This document shows positions 37,071-47,400 of a stretch of 64,000 nucleotides of DNA, one piece after another. Position 1 is the first letter of the stretch, and every line of letters starts with the position of its first letter. The stretch is from Lysinibacillus fusiformis (GTDB taxonomy: Bacteria > Bacillota > Bacilli > Bacillales_A > Planococcaceae). The notes beneath the pieces were generated by a model. That model ran no database searches and was not told the origin of the DNA. It saw only the letters and a program-made list of their open reading frames with translations. Both the position numbers and the translations under genes were made by a program. Where the stretch lies: the NCBI RefSeq assembly GCF_002845985.1, contig NZ_PDFK01000002.1, positions 496,001 through 560,000 on the forward strand, written 5' to 3'.

Positions 37071-38075
37071 TTATTTACTTTTGACCGATTGTCGATGCTC
37101 AATACGGTGGGGTAGAATAACTGCCTCGTCCTCGACAGGCTCCTTGCTCATTAATTTTGTCAGCAAGCGCATGGCAACTGCTCCAATATCATATAGCGGT
37201 AATGCTACACTTGTTAGCTGTGGGCGTACCATTCGCGCTAGCTTTGAGTTCTCAAAGCTGATGACTTCAATATCCTCTGGAACATTTTTGCCTGCGTCTT
37301 GTGCGCCATGAATTAAGCCGATTGCCAGCTCATCACTGCCTGCAAAATAAGCTGTTGGTGGATGTTCGAGAGCAGATAATATTTCCCAAGCCTCTAAGCC
37401 CATGTCATAGCTAGACTCTTCTGCGGCAATTAATGCCTCATCTATTGGTAAACCAGCATCCTGCAATGCTTTCTTATAGGCTGCTAGCTTGAATTTTCCG
37501 TTAATTGTATACGAAAGTGGACCAGTTACGAAACCAATACGTGTATGTCCATTTTGAATAAGTAATGAAATTGCTTCATAGGCCGCTTGGAAATAATCGA
37601 TATTCACAGTGGCAATTGTCTGCGATTCATCAACCGAGCCAGCTAGCACAATCGGTACTGGAGAATGATCCATCGTTTGTTGCATTTTTTCTGTGACCTC
37701 ATCACTCATCATAACAATTCCATCTACTTGTTTTCCAAGCATCGTATCCAGTAGCTGTAACTCTTTATCTTCATGTTGATCTGAGTTGGCTAAAATAATA
37801 TTATAACGATACATCGTGGCAATATCCTCTACACCACGAGCCAGCTCCGCATAAACATTGTTTGCAATATCTGGGATAATCACGCCAACTGTTGTTGTTT
37901 TCTTACTTGCTAAACCTCGCGCTACTGCGTTTGGACGGTATTCTAATCGCTCAATTACTTCTAATACTTTTTTTCGTGTTGCTGGTTTTACATTTTGATT
38001 ACCATTGACTACACGAGAGACCGTTGCCATGGAAACATTCGCTTCTCTTGCAACATCATAAATTGTAACAGTCAT
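37071..38075 (-). CDS. ccpA: Catabolite control protein A
   Basis: 334 residues, LacI/GalR family. N-terminal helix-turn-helix [21 protein letters not shown] (residues about 5-25) and hinge helix with ARGLASKKT, then the periplasmic-binding-like core with [19 protein letters not shown]. With HPr-Ser46-P it binds cre sites and mediates carbon catabolite control. Placement beside acuABC/acsA and aroA matches B. subtilis, which separates it from other LacI members. Confidence 0.95.
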   Translation of the reverse strand: MTVTIYDVAREANVSMATVSRVVNGNQNVKPATRKKVLEVIERLEYRPNAVARGLASKKTTTVGVIIPDIANNVYAELARGVEDIATMYRYNIILANSDQHEDKELQLLDTMLGKQVDGIVMMSDEVTEKMQQTMDHSPVPIVLAGSVDESQTIATVNIDYFQAAYEAISLLIQNGHTRIGFVTGPLSYTINGKFKLAAYKKALQDAGLPIDEALIAAEESSYDMGLEAWEILSALEHPPTAYFAGSDELAIGLIHGAQDAGKNVPEDIEVISFENSKLARMVRPQLTSVALPLYDIGAVAMRLLTKLMSKEPVEDEAVILPHRIEHRQSVKSK

Positions 38076-38197
38076 CGTACGTGCCTCCCTTTTTTCCTAT
38101 TATAGCCTTATCATACGATAATTTTCATATTATTTTCAAGAAGAACTACGTAAAAACCAAGTACTAATAGTCCTATTCTAGACATTATTTTGTCACG

Positions 38198-38237
38198 ATA
38201 TAACAAACACCGCCTGCCGAAGTAAGCAAGCGGTGTT
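38198..38237 (-). terminator. Terminator after aroA
   Basis: AACACCGCTTGC pairs with GCAGGCGGTGTT (one G-U) around an 8-base loop, followed by a TTGTTAT tail on the minus strand. Confidence 0.8.
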
Positions 38238-38249
38238 CGCTGTTAACAA

Positions 38250-39335
38250 TTAAGCATGAATTTCATGATTTTTCATGAATTTTTGTAGTGTTTCATAGAA
38301 TGCGTCAAATGTTGGGATGTCCATTTGTTGTTGTGAATCAGACAATGCTACAGATGGATCTGGATGTACTTCTGCCATAACACCATCAGCGCCAATTGCG
38401 ATAGCTGCTTTAGCACATGGTAATAATAAATCACGACGACCTGTTGAATGCGTTACATCTACGAATACTGGCAAATGCGTTTCTTGTTTTAAAATTGGTA
38501 CAGCTGAAATATCTAATGTATTACGTGTTGCTTTTTCATAAGTACGAATACCACGCTCACAAAGGATAATGTTTTCATTGCCTTTAGACATAATATACTC
38601 AGCGGCATGAATGAACTCATCAATTGTAGCAGCTAAGCCTCTTTTTAATAGGACAGGTTTATTTGTTGCACCTGCTGCCTTTAATAATTCAAAGTTTTGC
38701 ATATTACGTGCACCAATTTGGATAACATCTATATAGTCTAATGCTTCCTCTAAATGACCTGGTGTTACGATTTCTGTAATCACACCTAAACCATATTCCT
38801 CTGACACACGTTTTAAAATTTTAAGTCCTTCTAGCCCAAGACCTTGGAAGTCATATGGAGAAGTACGTGGTTTATAAGCACCACCGCGAATTAACTTTTC
38901 GCCTTTTGCTTTAATAGAAGCGGCAACAGCTGCTACTTGCTCATACGACTCAACTGCACAAGGACCAAATACGAAAGATGGCTTCCCTTGCCCAATTAAT
39001 TCACCATTGATATTAACAACTGTATCTTCGGATTTCTTTTTACGAGATACAAGCAATTCCTTCTTCTTATCAGCTTCTAATTGTTTTAAAGCTGTTTTAA
39101 AGATTTGCTTAAATATATAATCAACCGTCATTTGGTTTAATGGTCCTTGATTGTGTTCTTTAATAAGATCGAGCATGTGTCTTTCACGTAGTGGATCATA
39201 GCGATTCACACCTTGCTTTTCTTTAATCTTACCGATTTCATCAACTACAGCTGCACGTTCGTTAATTAGACGAAGAATTTCTAAGTTTAAACCGTCAATT
39301 TGACTACGTAAGCTTTCTAAATCTTTTTGGCTCAT
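38250..39335 (-). CDS. aroA: Bifunctional chorismate mutase / DAHP synthase
   Basis: 361 residues (B. subtilis AroA has 358). N-terminal AroQ chorismate mutase (about 1-90; [30 protein letters not shown]) fused to a type I beta DAHP synthase (about 110-361) with [37 protein letters not shown] and HSTGRRDL. It makes DAHP from PEP and erythrose-4-phosphate. The mutase part is the allosteric site for chorismate/prephenate. Neighbour of ccpA as in B. subtilis. Confidence 0.96.
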   Translation of the reverse strand: MSQKDLESLRSQIDGLNLEILRLINERAAVVDEIGKIKEKQGVNRYDPLRERHMLDLIKEHNQGPLNQMTVDYIFKQIFKTALKQLEADKKKELLVSRKKKSEDTVVNINGELIGQGKPSFVFGPCAVESYEQVAAVAASIKAKGEKLIRGGAYKPRTSPYDFQGLGLEGLKILKRVSEEYGLGVITEIVTPGHLEEALDYIDVIQIGARNMQNFELLKAAGATNKPVLLKRGLAATIDEFIHAAEYIMSKGNENIILCERGIRTYEKATRNTLDISAVPILKQETHLPVFVDVTHSTGRRDLLLPCAKAAIAIGADGVMAEVHPDPSVALSDSQQQMDIPTFDAFYETLQKFMKNHEIHA

Positions 39336-39509
39336 GCTTACTTGCTCCTCTCCTCATGACAGACACTTTCAGAACTCTGAAATGTATGTTACATTTTTAG
39401 ATAATAGCATTATTATAATCAATGTTGTTCAGAATGTCACGCATTTTTAATTTAGCGCTTCAACTCGCTAAATTATTTTTCAAGTATGACGCGAAAGGAA
39501 GCGATTACA

Positions 39510-41663
39510 TTGAGTTCTAAATTATTCGCACTTGATATTGGTACACGCTCAGTGGTCGGGATTATTCTACAAGAAGAAAATGACCATTTTCATGTGGAAG
39601 ATATTTTAGTGAAAGAGCATAAAGAACGTGCCATGGTAGATGGTCAAATACATAATGTCATGTATGTGGCAGATTTAATAAATGAAATAAAACGTGAACT
39701 CGAAGAAAAACATGGTCCTCTTACAAAGGTAAGTGTGGCTGCCGCAGGTCGATCTTTGAAAACTGAACAAGCTAGTGTGACCATTAATATACGTAATCGG
39801 CCTATTTTTACTGAAGAAGATATTAGTCGCTTGGAACTTCAGGCCGTTCAACAAGCACAGCAACAACTTTTACAACAAAAGGAGGATGCAAAGATTAGCC
39901 ACTATTATTGTGTAGGCTATTCAGTCCTCTATTATCGCTTGGATGGCGAGGAAATCGGCAGTCTGCTCGATCAACAAGGTGATGAAGCACAAATTGAAGT
40001 GATTGCCACTTTCCTACCTCGCGTTGTTGTGGAATCACTTATTGCTGCTCTTAAACGGGCAGATTTAGAAATGGAAGCACTGACATTAGAACCTATTGCT
40101 GCCATTAATGTGCTCATTCCGCCAACGATGCGTCGCTTAAATGTGGCACTTGTTGATATAGGGGCAGGAACATCTGATATCGCGATCACTGATAAAAGTA
40201 CAGTTGTGGCCTATGGTATGGTGCCAACAGCTGGCGACGAAATTACAGAAGCATTAAGCGACCACTATTTACTAGACTTCCCTGTAGCAGAAGAGGCAAA
40301 ACGTCAGCTCCAAACAGCAGAAGAAATATTAATTCAAGATATCCTAGGATTTGATCAGTTTTATCCAAAGAATGAGGTGTTATTAGCAATTGAGCCTGCA
40401 GTGAAGCAACTGGCAAAGTCTATTGGTGAAGAAATCTTACGACTCAATAATCGTGTCGCACCGAAAGCCGTTATGTTAGTTGGTGGTGGTAGCTTAACAC
40501 CCAATCTGACTACAGAACTTGGACAAGTCCTTGACTTACCAGCAAATCGTATCGCTGTTCGAGGTATTGATGCTATTCAAAACCTTACAAAGGAAGAACA
40601 TATAAAAGCATCACCTGAGTTAGTCACGCCGATTGGAATTGCGATTGCTGCTAAAAAAATGCCGATTCAATATATGAGTTTAACGGTTAATAATCAAGTG
40701 GTTCGCCTTTTTGAATTAAAGGAAATGACTGTGGCGGATGCTTTTTTAGCGGCAAATATACGAGCAAAGCAATTATATGGAAAACCTGGACTTGGGCTAT
40801 CTGTCAGTGTCAATGGACAAGATATTTTTATCCCAGGTGGTCATGGGCAACCAGCAGAAATATTGGTCAATGGCCAACAGGCATCTACCAAAACATTGAT
40901 TAAATCGGGTGATGCTATTCAGCTAATTGAAGGGCAAGATGGGCAAACTGCAACAGCTACAGTGAGAGATCTTGTTGATGATGCAGCGATAAAAACAATT
41001 ACAATACAACAAACCAAATATGTGATTGAGCCAAAAATTACTGTCAATCAATCACCTGCATCACTTGATACAATTTTAAATGATCGTGATAGAGTAGTTT
41101 TTGATATAGCTGATACAATTGAAGATGTATTTAAAGTCACGAACAACTGGAATTTAGTCAAACAATTTGAATCCTATTCTATTCAAGTGGACAGTCAACC
41201 TTTGTATTTACCAGAATTCTCTTCACAGCTAATGATTAATGGAAAAATAGCTAAAATGAGCTATGCGGTTCAAGATGGCGATATCATTAGCTTTCACCAA
41301 CCATCTTTACCAACCGTACAACGTATAGCAGACCAAATGAACCTTTTGCTAGAGGATAAAATCATTATTCATTTCCAACAGGAAGTTTTAGAACTTAAGA
41401 AAACAGCAAATGAGGCGCTCGTCAATCAAAACGTTGTATCACCACTGTCCACTGTGCCGAATGGAGCAACTATCGAATTTAGAGAAAAGGATCGCAGTCG
41501 TTGGATTTATCAGGATGTATTCCGTTTCTCTAATTGGCAGTTACCAGGTACATTTAAAGGGAATTTCACGATTTTAAGAAATGGTCAACCAGCAAGCTTT
41601 GATACAGAAATATTTGGTGGCGATCAACTAGAAATACTATTAGAAGCTTCACCCATCACTTAA
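39510..41663 (+). CDS. FtsA/PilM-like actin-fold protein with extra C-terminal domains
   Basis: 717 residues from a TTG at 39510, 8 bases after AAAGGAAG; an ATG eight codons upstream lacks such a site. The N-terminal half (to about 390) is an FtsA/PilM-type actin ATPase: FALDIGTRSVVGI (phosphate 1), VDIGAGTSDIAI (phosphate 2) and MLVGGGSLTPN (adenosine). The C-terminal half has no family I can name; segments such as SVNGQDIFIPGGHGQP...VNGQQAS and FTILRNGQPASFDTEIFGGDQLEI look like beta-grasp repeats. No membrane helix or FtsA-style C-terminal amphipathic helix is evident. Long proteins of this kind are annotated 'cell division protein FtsA' in many Bacillales in addition to true FtsA. Confidence 0.8.
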   Translation: MSSKLFALDIGTRSVVGIILQEENDHFHVEDILVKEHKERAMVDGQIHNVMYVADLINEIKRELEEKHGPLTKVSVAAAGRSLKTEQASVTINIRNRPIFTEEDISRLELQAVQQAQQQLLQQKEDAKISHYYCVGYSVLYYRLDGEEIGSLLDQQGDEAQIEVIATFLPRVVVESLIAALKRADLEMEALTLEPIAAINVLIPPTMRRLNVALVDIGAGTSDIAITDKSTVVAYGMVPTAGDEITEALSDHYLLDFPVAEEAKRQLQTAEEILIQDILGFDQFYPKNEVLLAIEPAVKQLAKSIGEEILRLNNRVAPKAVMLVGGGSLTPNLTTELGQVLDLPANRIAVRGIDAIQNLTKEEHIKASPELVTPIGIAIAAKKMPIQYMSLTVNNQVVRLFELKEMTVADAFLAANIRAKQLYGKPGLGLSVSVNGQDIFIPGGHGQPAEILVNGQQASTKTLIKSGDAIQLIEGQDGQTATATVRDLVDDAAIKTITIQQTKYVIEPKITVNQSPASLDTILNDRDRVVFDIADTIEDVFKVTNNWNLVKQFESYSIQVDSQPLYLPEFSSQLMINGKIAKMSYAVQDGDIISFHQPSLPTVQRIADQMNLLLEDKIIIHFQQEVLELKKTANEALVNQNVVSPLSTVPNGATIEFREKDRSRWIYQDVFRFSNWQLPGTFKGNFTILRNGQPASFDTEIFGGDQLEILLEASPIT

Positions 41664-41708
41664 AAAAGGGATACGTTACATCATTATCATGTAACGTATC
41701 CCTTTTTA
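41664..41708. terminator. Bidirectional terminator between the FtsA-like gene and ytxH
   Basis: AAAGGGATACGTTACA and TGTAACGTATCCCTTT form a perfect 16-bp stem flanked by A and T runs, between convergent genes. Confidence 0.92.
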
Positions 41709-41715
41709 TTATGCA

Positions 41716-42207
41716 TTATGCGCGTACTTCTTCATTTGTCTCTTCTGTTTGTTCCTTTATTTCTTGAGCTTTAGGTTCCTCACTAGGAATAAATTCCTCT
41801 AGCGGTTCTTCACCCTCAAAGGAAACCGTACCATCATCAAAAACAGCTGGTGCTTTTGCCGTTTTCAATGTTTTTACTTTTTCCACTAATTGTGTAGATT
41901 GTTCTTGAAGTTGTTTAGAAAGTTGAACCGTTTTATCTTTTGCAGTTGTCGAGAAGTCTGCACTCTTATCTTTTAACTGAACAGCTTGTACCGCCACATC
42001 ACTACGTAAATCTTTTCCTGATTTTGGGGCTAACAGTAGACCTGCCGCAGCACCTACGATTCCTCCGACTAATGCGCCAATCACAAAATCTTTCATGTTT
42101 ACACGCTCCTCTTCATAAATCGAGTCTTGTGAATGATAAAGCTGAGGTAAAGAACTTTCAAGCTGTTGTTCCTTTACTTCGTTAAAATTTGGCTTTTGAG
42201 TTGTCAT
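41716..42207 (-). CDS. ytxH: YtxH-family protein
   Basis: 163 residues from the ATG at 42207 (GGGAGG 9 bases upstream). A second ATG at 42096, also with a ribosome site (GAGGAG), would give 126 residues beginning MKDFVIGALVGG, the point where family members usually start. The YtxH signature VIGALVGGIVGAAAGLLLAPKSGK forms one glycine-rich membrane-associated helix. It is followed by a Lys/Gln/Glu helical stretch and an acidic tail. In B. subtilis ytxGHJ is a general stress (sigma-B) operon; function unknown. Confidence 0.8.
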   Translation of the reverse strand: MTTQKPNFNEVKEQQLESSLPQLYHSQDSIYEEERVNMKDFVIGALVGGIVGAAAGLLLAPKSGKDLRSDVAVQAVQLKDKSADFSTTAKDKTVQLSKQLQEQSTQLVEKVKTLKTAKAPAVFDDGTVSFEGEEPLEEFIPSEEPKAQEIKEQTEETNEEVRA

Positions 42208-42340
42208 ACAACAATTCCTCCCCATCTTATTATCAAATTTGTCTAGACTGGTTGTCCATCTACTTTCACAGATGCATCTACAACTTATGTCTAAGACTTT
42301 ATTTTTATTCAGTCAGCATGTAATACTCACTGAATAATTA

Positions 42341-42844
42341 TCATTTTTTACGACCCCATTTTCTTTTTGGCTTTTCTTCTACCTGTACCGTTTCAAATGC
42401 ATAGGCATCCTCAGAAACTGACTCTTGCTCAATGATTTTGCGTTTTTTCCACTTATCCGCAATACCCATCGCCACATTACTCCATTGTACAACCTGTGCA
42501 ATTTTTTCTTCGTTTTGTTCTACGCTTTTAGAAACAGAAGAAGTGATTTGCTGTACAGAATTATTTAAACCATTAACGGAATCACCAATACCTTTAACAG
42601 CTTGAACAACTGAATTTAATTGTTCCGATTTATGTTGAATATCATCTGCTAAGCTATTTGTTTTTGTTAATAAGGACGTTGTTTCACGCGTAATGCCTTC
42701 CATTTGTCCTTCAATCCCAGATAATGTCCCAGCTAAACTGTTTAAAATGGACTTGAGCGAAAATAATGTCATACCAACGCTCACACATAAAATTAAAAAT
42801 CCGATTGCAGCAATAATGGCTGCAATATACAAAATCACTTCCAT
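42341..42844 (-). CDS. ytxG: DUF948 protein YtxG
   Basis: 167 residues from the ATG at 42844 (AGGAGG 7 bases upstream); longer in-frame starts are ignored. One N-terminal membrane helix (residues about 2-28) and a coiled-coil region with heptads such as LAGTLSGIEGQMEGITRETTS, then a basic tail ending KRKWGRKK. Precedes ytxH by about 130 bases. Likely membrane-bound structural or stress protein; molecular role unknown. Confidence 0.85.
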   Translation of the reverse strand: MEVILYIAAIIAAIGFLILCVSVGMTLFSLKSILNSLAGTLSGIEGQMEGITRETTSLLTKTNSLADDIQHKSEQLNSVVQAVKGIGDSVNGLNNSVQQITSSVSKSVEQNEEKIAQVVQWSNVAMGIADKWKKRKIIEQESVSEDAYAFETVQVEEKPKRKWGRKK

Positions 42845-42924
42845 AAGATAACCTCCTGCTAGTAAATTGTCTTTACTATTACTTTCCCTATCTTCGACAA
42901 AAAAAACGGAATTCCTTCTCAAAT

Positions 42925-42964
42925 TTGAGAAAAAACAGCTTAACCCCTACGGACTAAGCTGTTT
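42925..42964 (-). terminator. Terminator overlapping the murC stop codon
   Basis: AAACAGCTTA pairs with TAAGCTGTTT on the minus strand, followed by TTTTCTC. The murC TAG stop lies at the base of the stem, so the hairpin starts within the coding end. Confidence 0.8.
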
Positions 42965-44267
42965 CATTGTTTGTAAGCACGTCTTCAAAAGCATCTTGGA
43001 ACTTGTGAACATCACCAGCGCCCATAAATAAAAATACTGCGCCTTTATGTTTTGTTAATATATCAATTCCTTCAGTGGTAATCACTGCACTGCCTTCGAT
43101 AAGAGACGCTAAATCATGAATAGATAGTGCACCTTGCGTTTCTCTTGCAGAGCCAAATATATCACATAAATAGGCTGTATCTGCAAGGCTCAAACTATCC
43201 GCAAAATCTTGTAAAAAAGCTTGGGTACGTGTAAATGTATGTGGTTGGAAAATAGCAACTAGCTCACGTTCAGGGAACTTTTGTCGTGCCGATTGAATTG
43301 TTGCACGAATTTCCGTTGGATGGTGTGCATAGTCGTCTATTAAAACAGTATCCCCTATATCGGTTTCAGTAAAACGTCTCTTAACACCTTTATATGTGTG
43401 TAGACGCTCCTGAATAATATCAGGTGAAATGCCTTCATATTCGCATAGCGTAATGACAGCCAATGTATTTAAAACAGCATGATCCCCAAATAACGGGATA
43501 AAGAAAGTACTATAAAATTCATTGCGAACAAATACATCAAATTTTGTACCTTTAGTTGTTTTTTCTACATTACGCGCTTCGAAGTCATTTTCAGCACCAA
43601 ATCCATAATAGACAACTGGTACTTTTGCTTGAATACGCTGAAGCTGTTCATCATCACCACATGCGATGATCGCTTTTTTCACTTGTAACGCTAATGATTG
43701 AAATGCAGAATATACATCCTCTATGTTGGCAAAGTAGTCTGGATGATCAAAATCGATATTAGTCATCACAGCATAATCTGGATTGTAGGCTAAGAAGTGA
43801 CGGCGATATTCACATGCTTCCATCACAAAGAAATCAGCATTTTCATGCCCTGCACCTGTACCATCACCAATTAAATAAGATGTTGGCTTATAACCGCCTA
43901 CAACATGTGCCATCAAGCCTGTTGTAGATGTTTTACCATGCGCACCTGTGATTGCAATGGATGTATAGTTGCCAATATATTCACCTAAAAATTTATGGTA
44001 ACGAATGATTTCTACACCGATTTCTTGGGCACGTACTAATTCAGGATGATCATCTGGAAACGCATTTCCTGCAATTACTGTCATGCCTTCTTTAATATTA
44101 TCTGCATTAAATGTAAAAATTGGAATATTACGTTCACGTAACGGCTGCTCCGTGAAGAAATATTTATCGACATCTGAGCCCTGTACTTGTTCACCAGCAT
44201 CAAATAAGATTTGTGCAAGCGAACTCATGCCAGAACCTTTAATGCCTGTGAAATGAAAAACTGTCAT
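42954..44267 (-). CDS. murC: UDP-N-acetylmuramate--L-alanine ligase
   Basis: 437 residues. Adds L-Ala to UDP-MurNAc in the cytoplasm. N-terminal [14 protein letters not shown] (UDP binding), ATP loop [10 protein letters not shown] (108-117), DYAHHPTEI and FQPHTFTR toward the C-terminus. A G-rich ribosome site precedes the ATG. It lies between sftA and ytxG, as in B. subtilis, away from the main mur/dcw cluster. Confidence 0.96.
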   Translation of the reverse strand: MTVFHFTGIKGSGMSSLAQILFDAGEQVQGSDVDKYFFTEQPLRERNIPIFTFNADNIKEGMTVIAGNAFPDDHPELVRAQEIGVEIIRYHKFLGEYIGNYTSIAITGAHGKTSTTGLMAHVVGGYKPTSYLIGDGTGAGHENADFFVMEACEYRRHFLAYNPDYAVMTNIDFDHPDYFANIEDVYSAFQSLALQVKKAIIACGDDEQLQRIQAKVPVVYYGFGAENDFEARNVEKTTKGTKFDVFVRNEFYSTFFIPLFGDHAVLNTLAVITLCEYEGISPDIIQERLHTYKGVKRRFTETDIGDTVLIDDYAHHPTEIRATIQSARQKFPERELVAIFQPHTFTRTQAFLQDFADSLSLADTAYLCDIFGSARETQGALSIHDLASLIEGSAVITTEGIDILTKHKGAVFLFMGAGDVHKFQDAFEDVLTNNETA

Positions 44268-44496
44268 TAATTAAACCCCCCGGGAATTTCAATATCCCAT
44301 CTATCATCTATTAGGTGTAACGTATTATTTCACGAATCGTTAGGTATTAATACCTTCACAAGTGTTAAAAAATACGTACTATTCAACACATCCTGTCTAT
44401 TATAGCACTTTTTATGCATAAGGATAGATGTGTAACTTTTCTAAAAAAACTAAAATCGACGTAAATTAGATAATCTAGACGAAAACAATGCAATTC

Positions 44497-47400
44497 TTAT
44501 TCAAACATAGTAATTAAATCTTCTTCTGTAATGTAACTTTCACGCGGCTTACTTCCTCTTGCCTCCGAAACAAAGCCATGTGATTCTAACATATCAATTA
44601 AACGAGCAGCACGATTATAGCCAATATGATATTTTCGTTGAATCAATGAGGTTGAGGCGCCACCTTGCTCATAGACAAATCGGCAAACATCTTCAAACAG
44701 ATCATCCTGTTCTGCGGACACCTCTGTTTTCTTCAATAACTCCTCTTGATCGAAAATATAATCAGGCTCTCCCTGCTCACGAACATGCTCAATAATGGCT
44801 TCAATTTCATCATCTGTCACAAATGTTCCCTGTAGTCGCACTGGCGCTGACATACCATTACCTAAATATAGCATATCCCCTCGCCCAAGTAATCTTTCTG
44901 CTCCCTGCCCATCTAAAATGGTACGAGAATCAATTTGTGAGGAAACAGCAAAGGCAATACGTGTAGGGATATTTGATTTGATTAACCCTGTAATAACATC
45001 CACAGAAGGTCTTTGCGTCGCAACAATTAAATGAATACCACAAGCACGTGCCTTTTGAGCAATTCGACAAATGGCCTCCTCTACATCAGCCGGAGACATC
45101 ATCATTAAATCAGCTAACTCATCAATGACAATTAAAATATAGGGTAGCTTCAAGCTATGCTCATTATTTTTATCTGCTATTGCATTATAACGTGTAATAT
45201 CACGTGCACCTGCATGAGCAAATAGCTGATAGCGACGCTCCATTTCCTCCACTGCCCATTTCAGTGCAGCCGTTGCTGCCTTCACATCTGTAATAACAGG
45301 GCTAACTAAATGCGGTATATGGTTAAATGGTGCAAGCTCTACCATTTTAGGGTCGATCAGCATGAGTTTTAACTCATGTGGTGCAGCTTTATATAATAAA
45401 CTAACCAAAATAGAATTAATACAAACAGATTTACCCGAACCCGTTGCACCAGCAATTAAGCCATGAGGCATTTTTCGCAAATCTAATGTAACAGGCTTTC
45501 CTGTTAAATCAAGACCTAACGCTGCCTCTAATGGAGAATCCGATTCAAGGAAAGAGGCACTATTTGTCACCTCTGACAAGCGAACAGCACGAGATACGCG
45601 GTTTGGAATCTCAATACCTATTGAACTTTTTCCAGGGATTGGTGCCTGAATACGAATATCTTTTGCTGCTAAGGCCAGTTTTAAATCATCGGCTAAGTTT
45701 CGGATTTTACTAACCTTTGTACCATGGCTCACCGTTATTTCGAATTGCGTAACAGCTGGCCCCTGCATAATCGATTCAATTTGAGCGGAAACCTGGAAAT
45801 AAGAAAGTGCCTCGACCAATGTATCTCCCTGTTGTTCCATCCAATCCGTATCCTGTGTTTTCTCCTCTGGTGGCTCTAAATACTCATCTGTAGGCTTTTG
45901 ATAGACATGAACTGGCTTTGCAGGTTTTTCAGCTTCCTGTGCTTCCACTTCAAATACTGGTGGTTCCTCTTGCTTGTCAACAGACTGTACAGGACCATAC
46001 GCTACAATTTCTGAAATTTCATCAGTGTTGGTAGTTAGTTCTGGTTCTGGTTCTAGCTCTAAATCTGGTTCTAGTTCTGATTCTAGCTCTGACTCTAAAC
46101 CTCGTTCTAGTTCTGATTCTAGCTCTGACTCTAAACCTCGTTCTAGTTCTGATTCTAGCTCTGACTCTAAACCTCGTTCTAGTTCTGATTCTAGCTCTGG
46201 CTCAGTAGTAGCTGAAATTTCATCATTAGCGGCTTTTTCAATTTCTGTTCTTTCTTGCGTTAATACACCAGACATTGTTGTCACAGGTGTCATTGTAATG
46301 ACTGCTACATTGTCTTCAGAGCTATGTGGAGTAGTAGCATTTCGCGTATCGTCCTTGGCATATTGATGGGATGCTAACTCATCTTGCAATGGCATATGCT
46401 CTGTCATTGACTCAACAAGATCCTCTTCTGTTAGCGAATCAGCTGGTTGGGGACGATCTATTATTACAACGCTGTCTAGAGAACATGATTCTTCCTCTTC
46501 ATAGGCAACCGCCACATCCACTGGTTCGTTTTCCATTGCTTTCTGAGTACTTTCTACATGAAGAGGCTGTGCCTTTTTCATTTGCTGTTGGATTCTCCAT
46601 TTTTCTTTATCCGTTTTTAACATGAGGACATTAAAAGGAATACGACTTGTTTCTTCCTTCTGCACCGTATCAACAGATTGGTCGTCAACAAGTAATGGGT
46701 CATCCTTCGATGGCTGTACAACTGTTACCTCTCCGATATGAATCGTGGAATTTTCGATTTGTACTTGCTCTACTATCATTTCTTTCACGTGAATTTCAGA
46801 TTGATCGGCAGAAAGTTGTTGAACTGTTTGGTCTTGCAGAACAGCTTCCTTCACTTGATCTTCAAAGGCCATGGCAAATGATGTTGTTTGAGGTATAGCC
46901 ATATTAGATAACATACTCTCCTGCTCACCATTAGCCTCTACCGATACATCATCATCAAAATGAATAGGCTCATTTGCTAAAGGTAGCTCATCAGGTTCAA
47001 TGATTTCATGCTGCTCTACTTCAACCATTTGACCTATGCTAGCCGGCTCTTTTTCTTCTAGTATATTTTCATTAGCCTCATTTGTTGTCGTTTCTTTTAT
47101 AGAGTTCGTAACCGTCACCATTTCGGTATCATGTACCGAGGTTTCTTGCTCCTCGTATTCTTCTTTTCTTTTATCTAATAATTCTTTGATGGGACTTGGT
47201 TTTGCAAATCCATAGACGGGTGAAGGTACATCTGTTGGCACAAAGCGTTTACGATTCTCAGGTAAAATGCTTTCAACTTTTTGTTCCTTCCACTGCTTTT
47301 TCTCTTTCGAAACAGATGCTGGTGCAGACGCAGACTTAACATTGACTGTCTCATGTTGTGCATCCCGAAACACTAAGCTTGCTCGTGAACGATATTGCTG

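Noticed and set aside
36810..37115. Plus-strand frame of 101 codons with FIVLSTT-like repeats
   Set aside because: Translation of the 21-bp noncoding repeat running through two terminators; no ribosome site.
45974..46366. Ser-rich plus-strand frame of 130 codons
   Set aside because: Antisense of the 36-bp repeats within sftA; no start signals.
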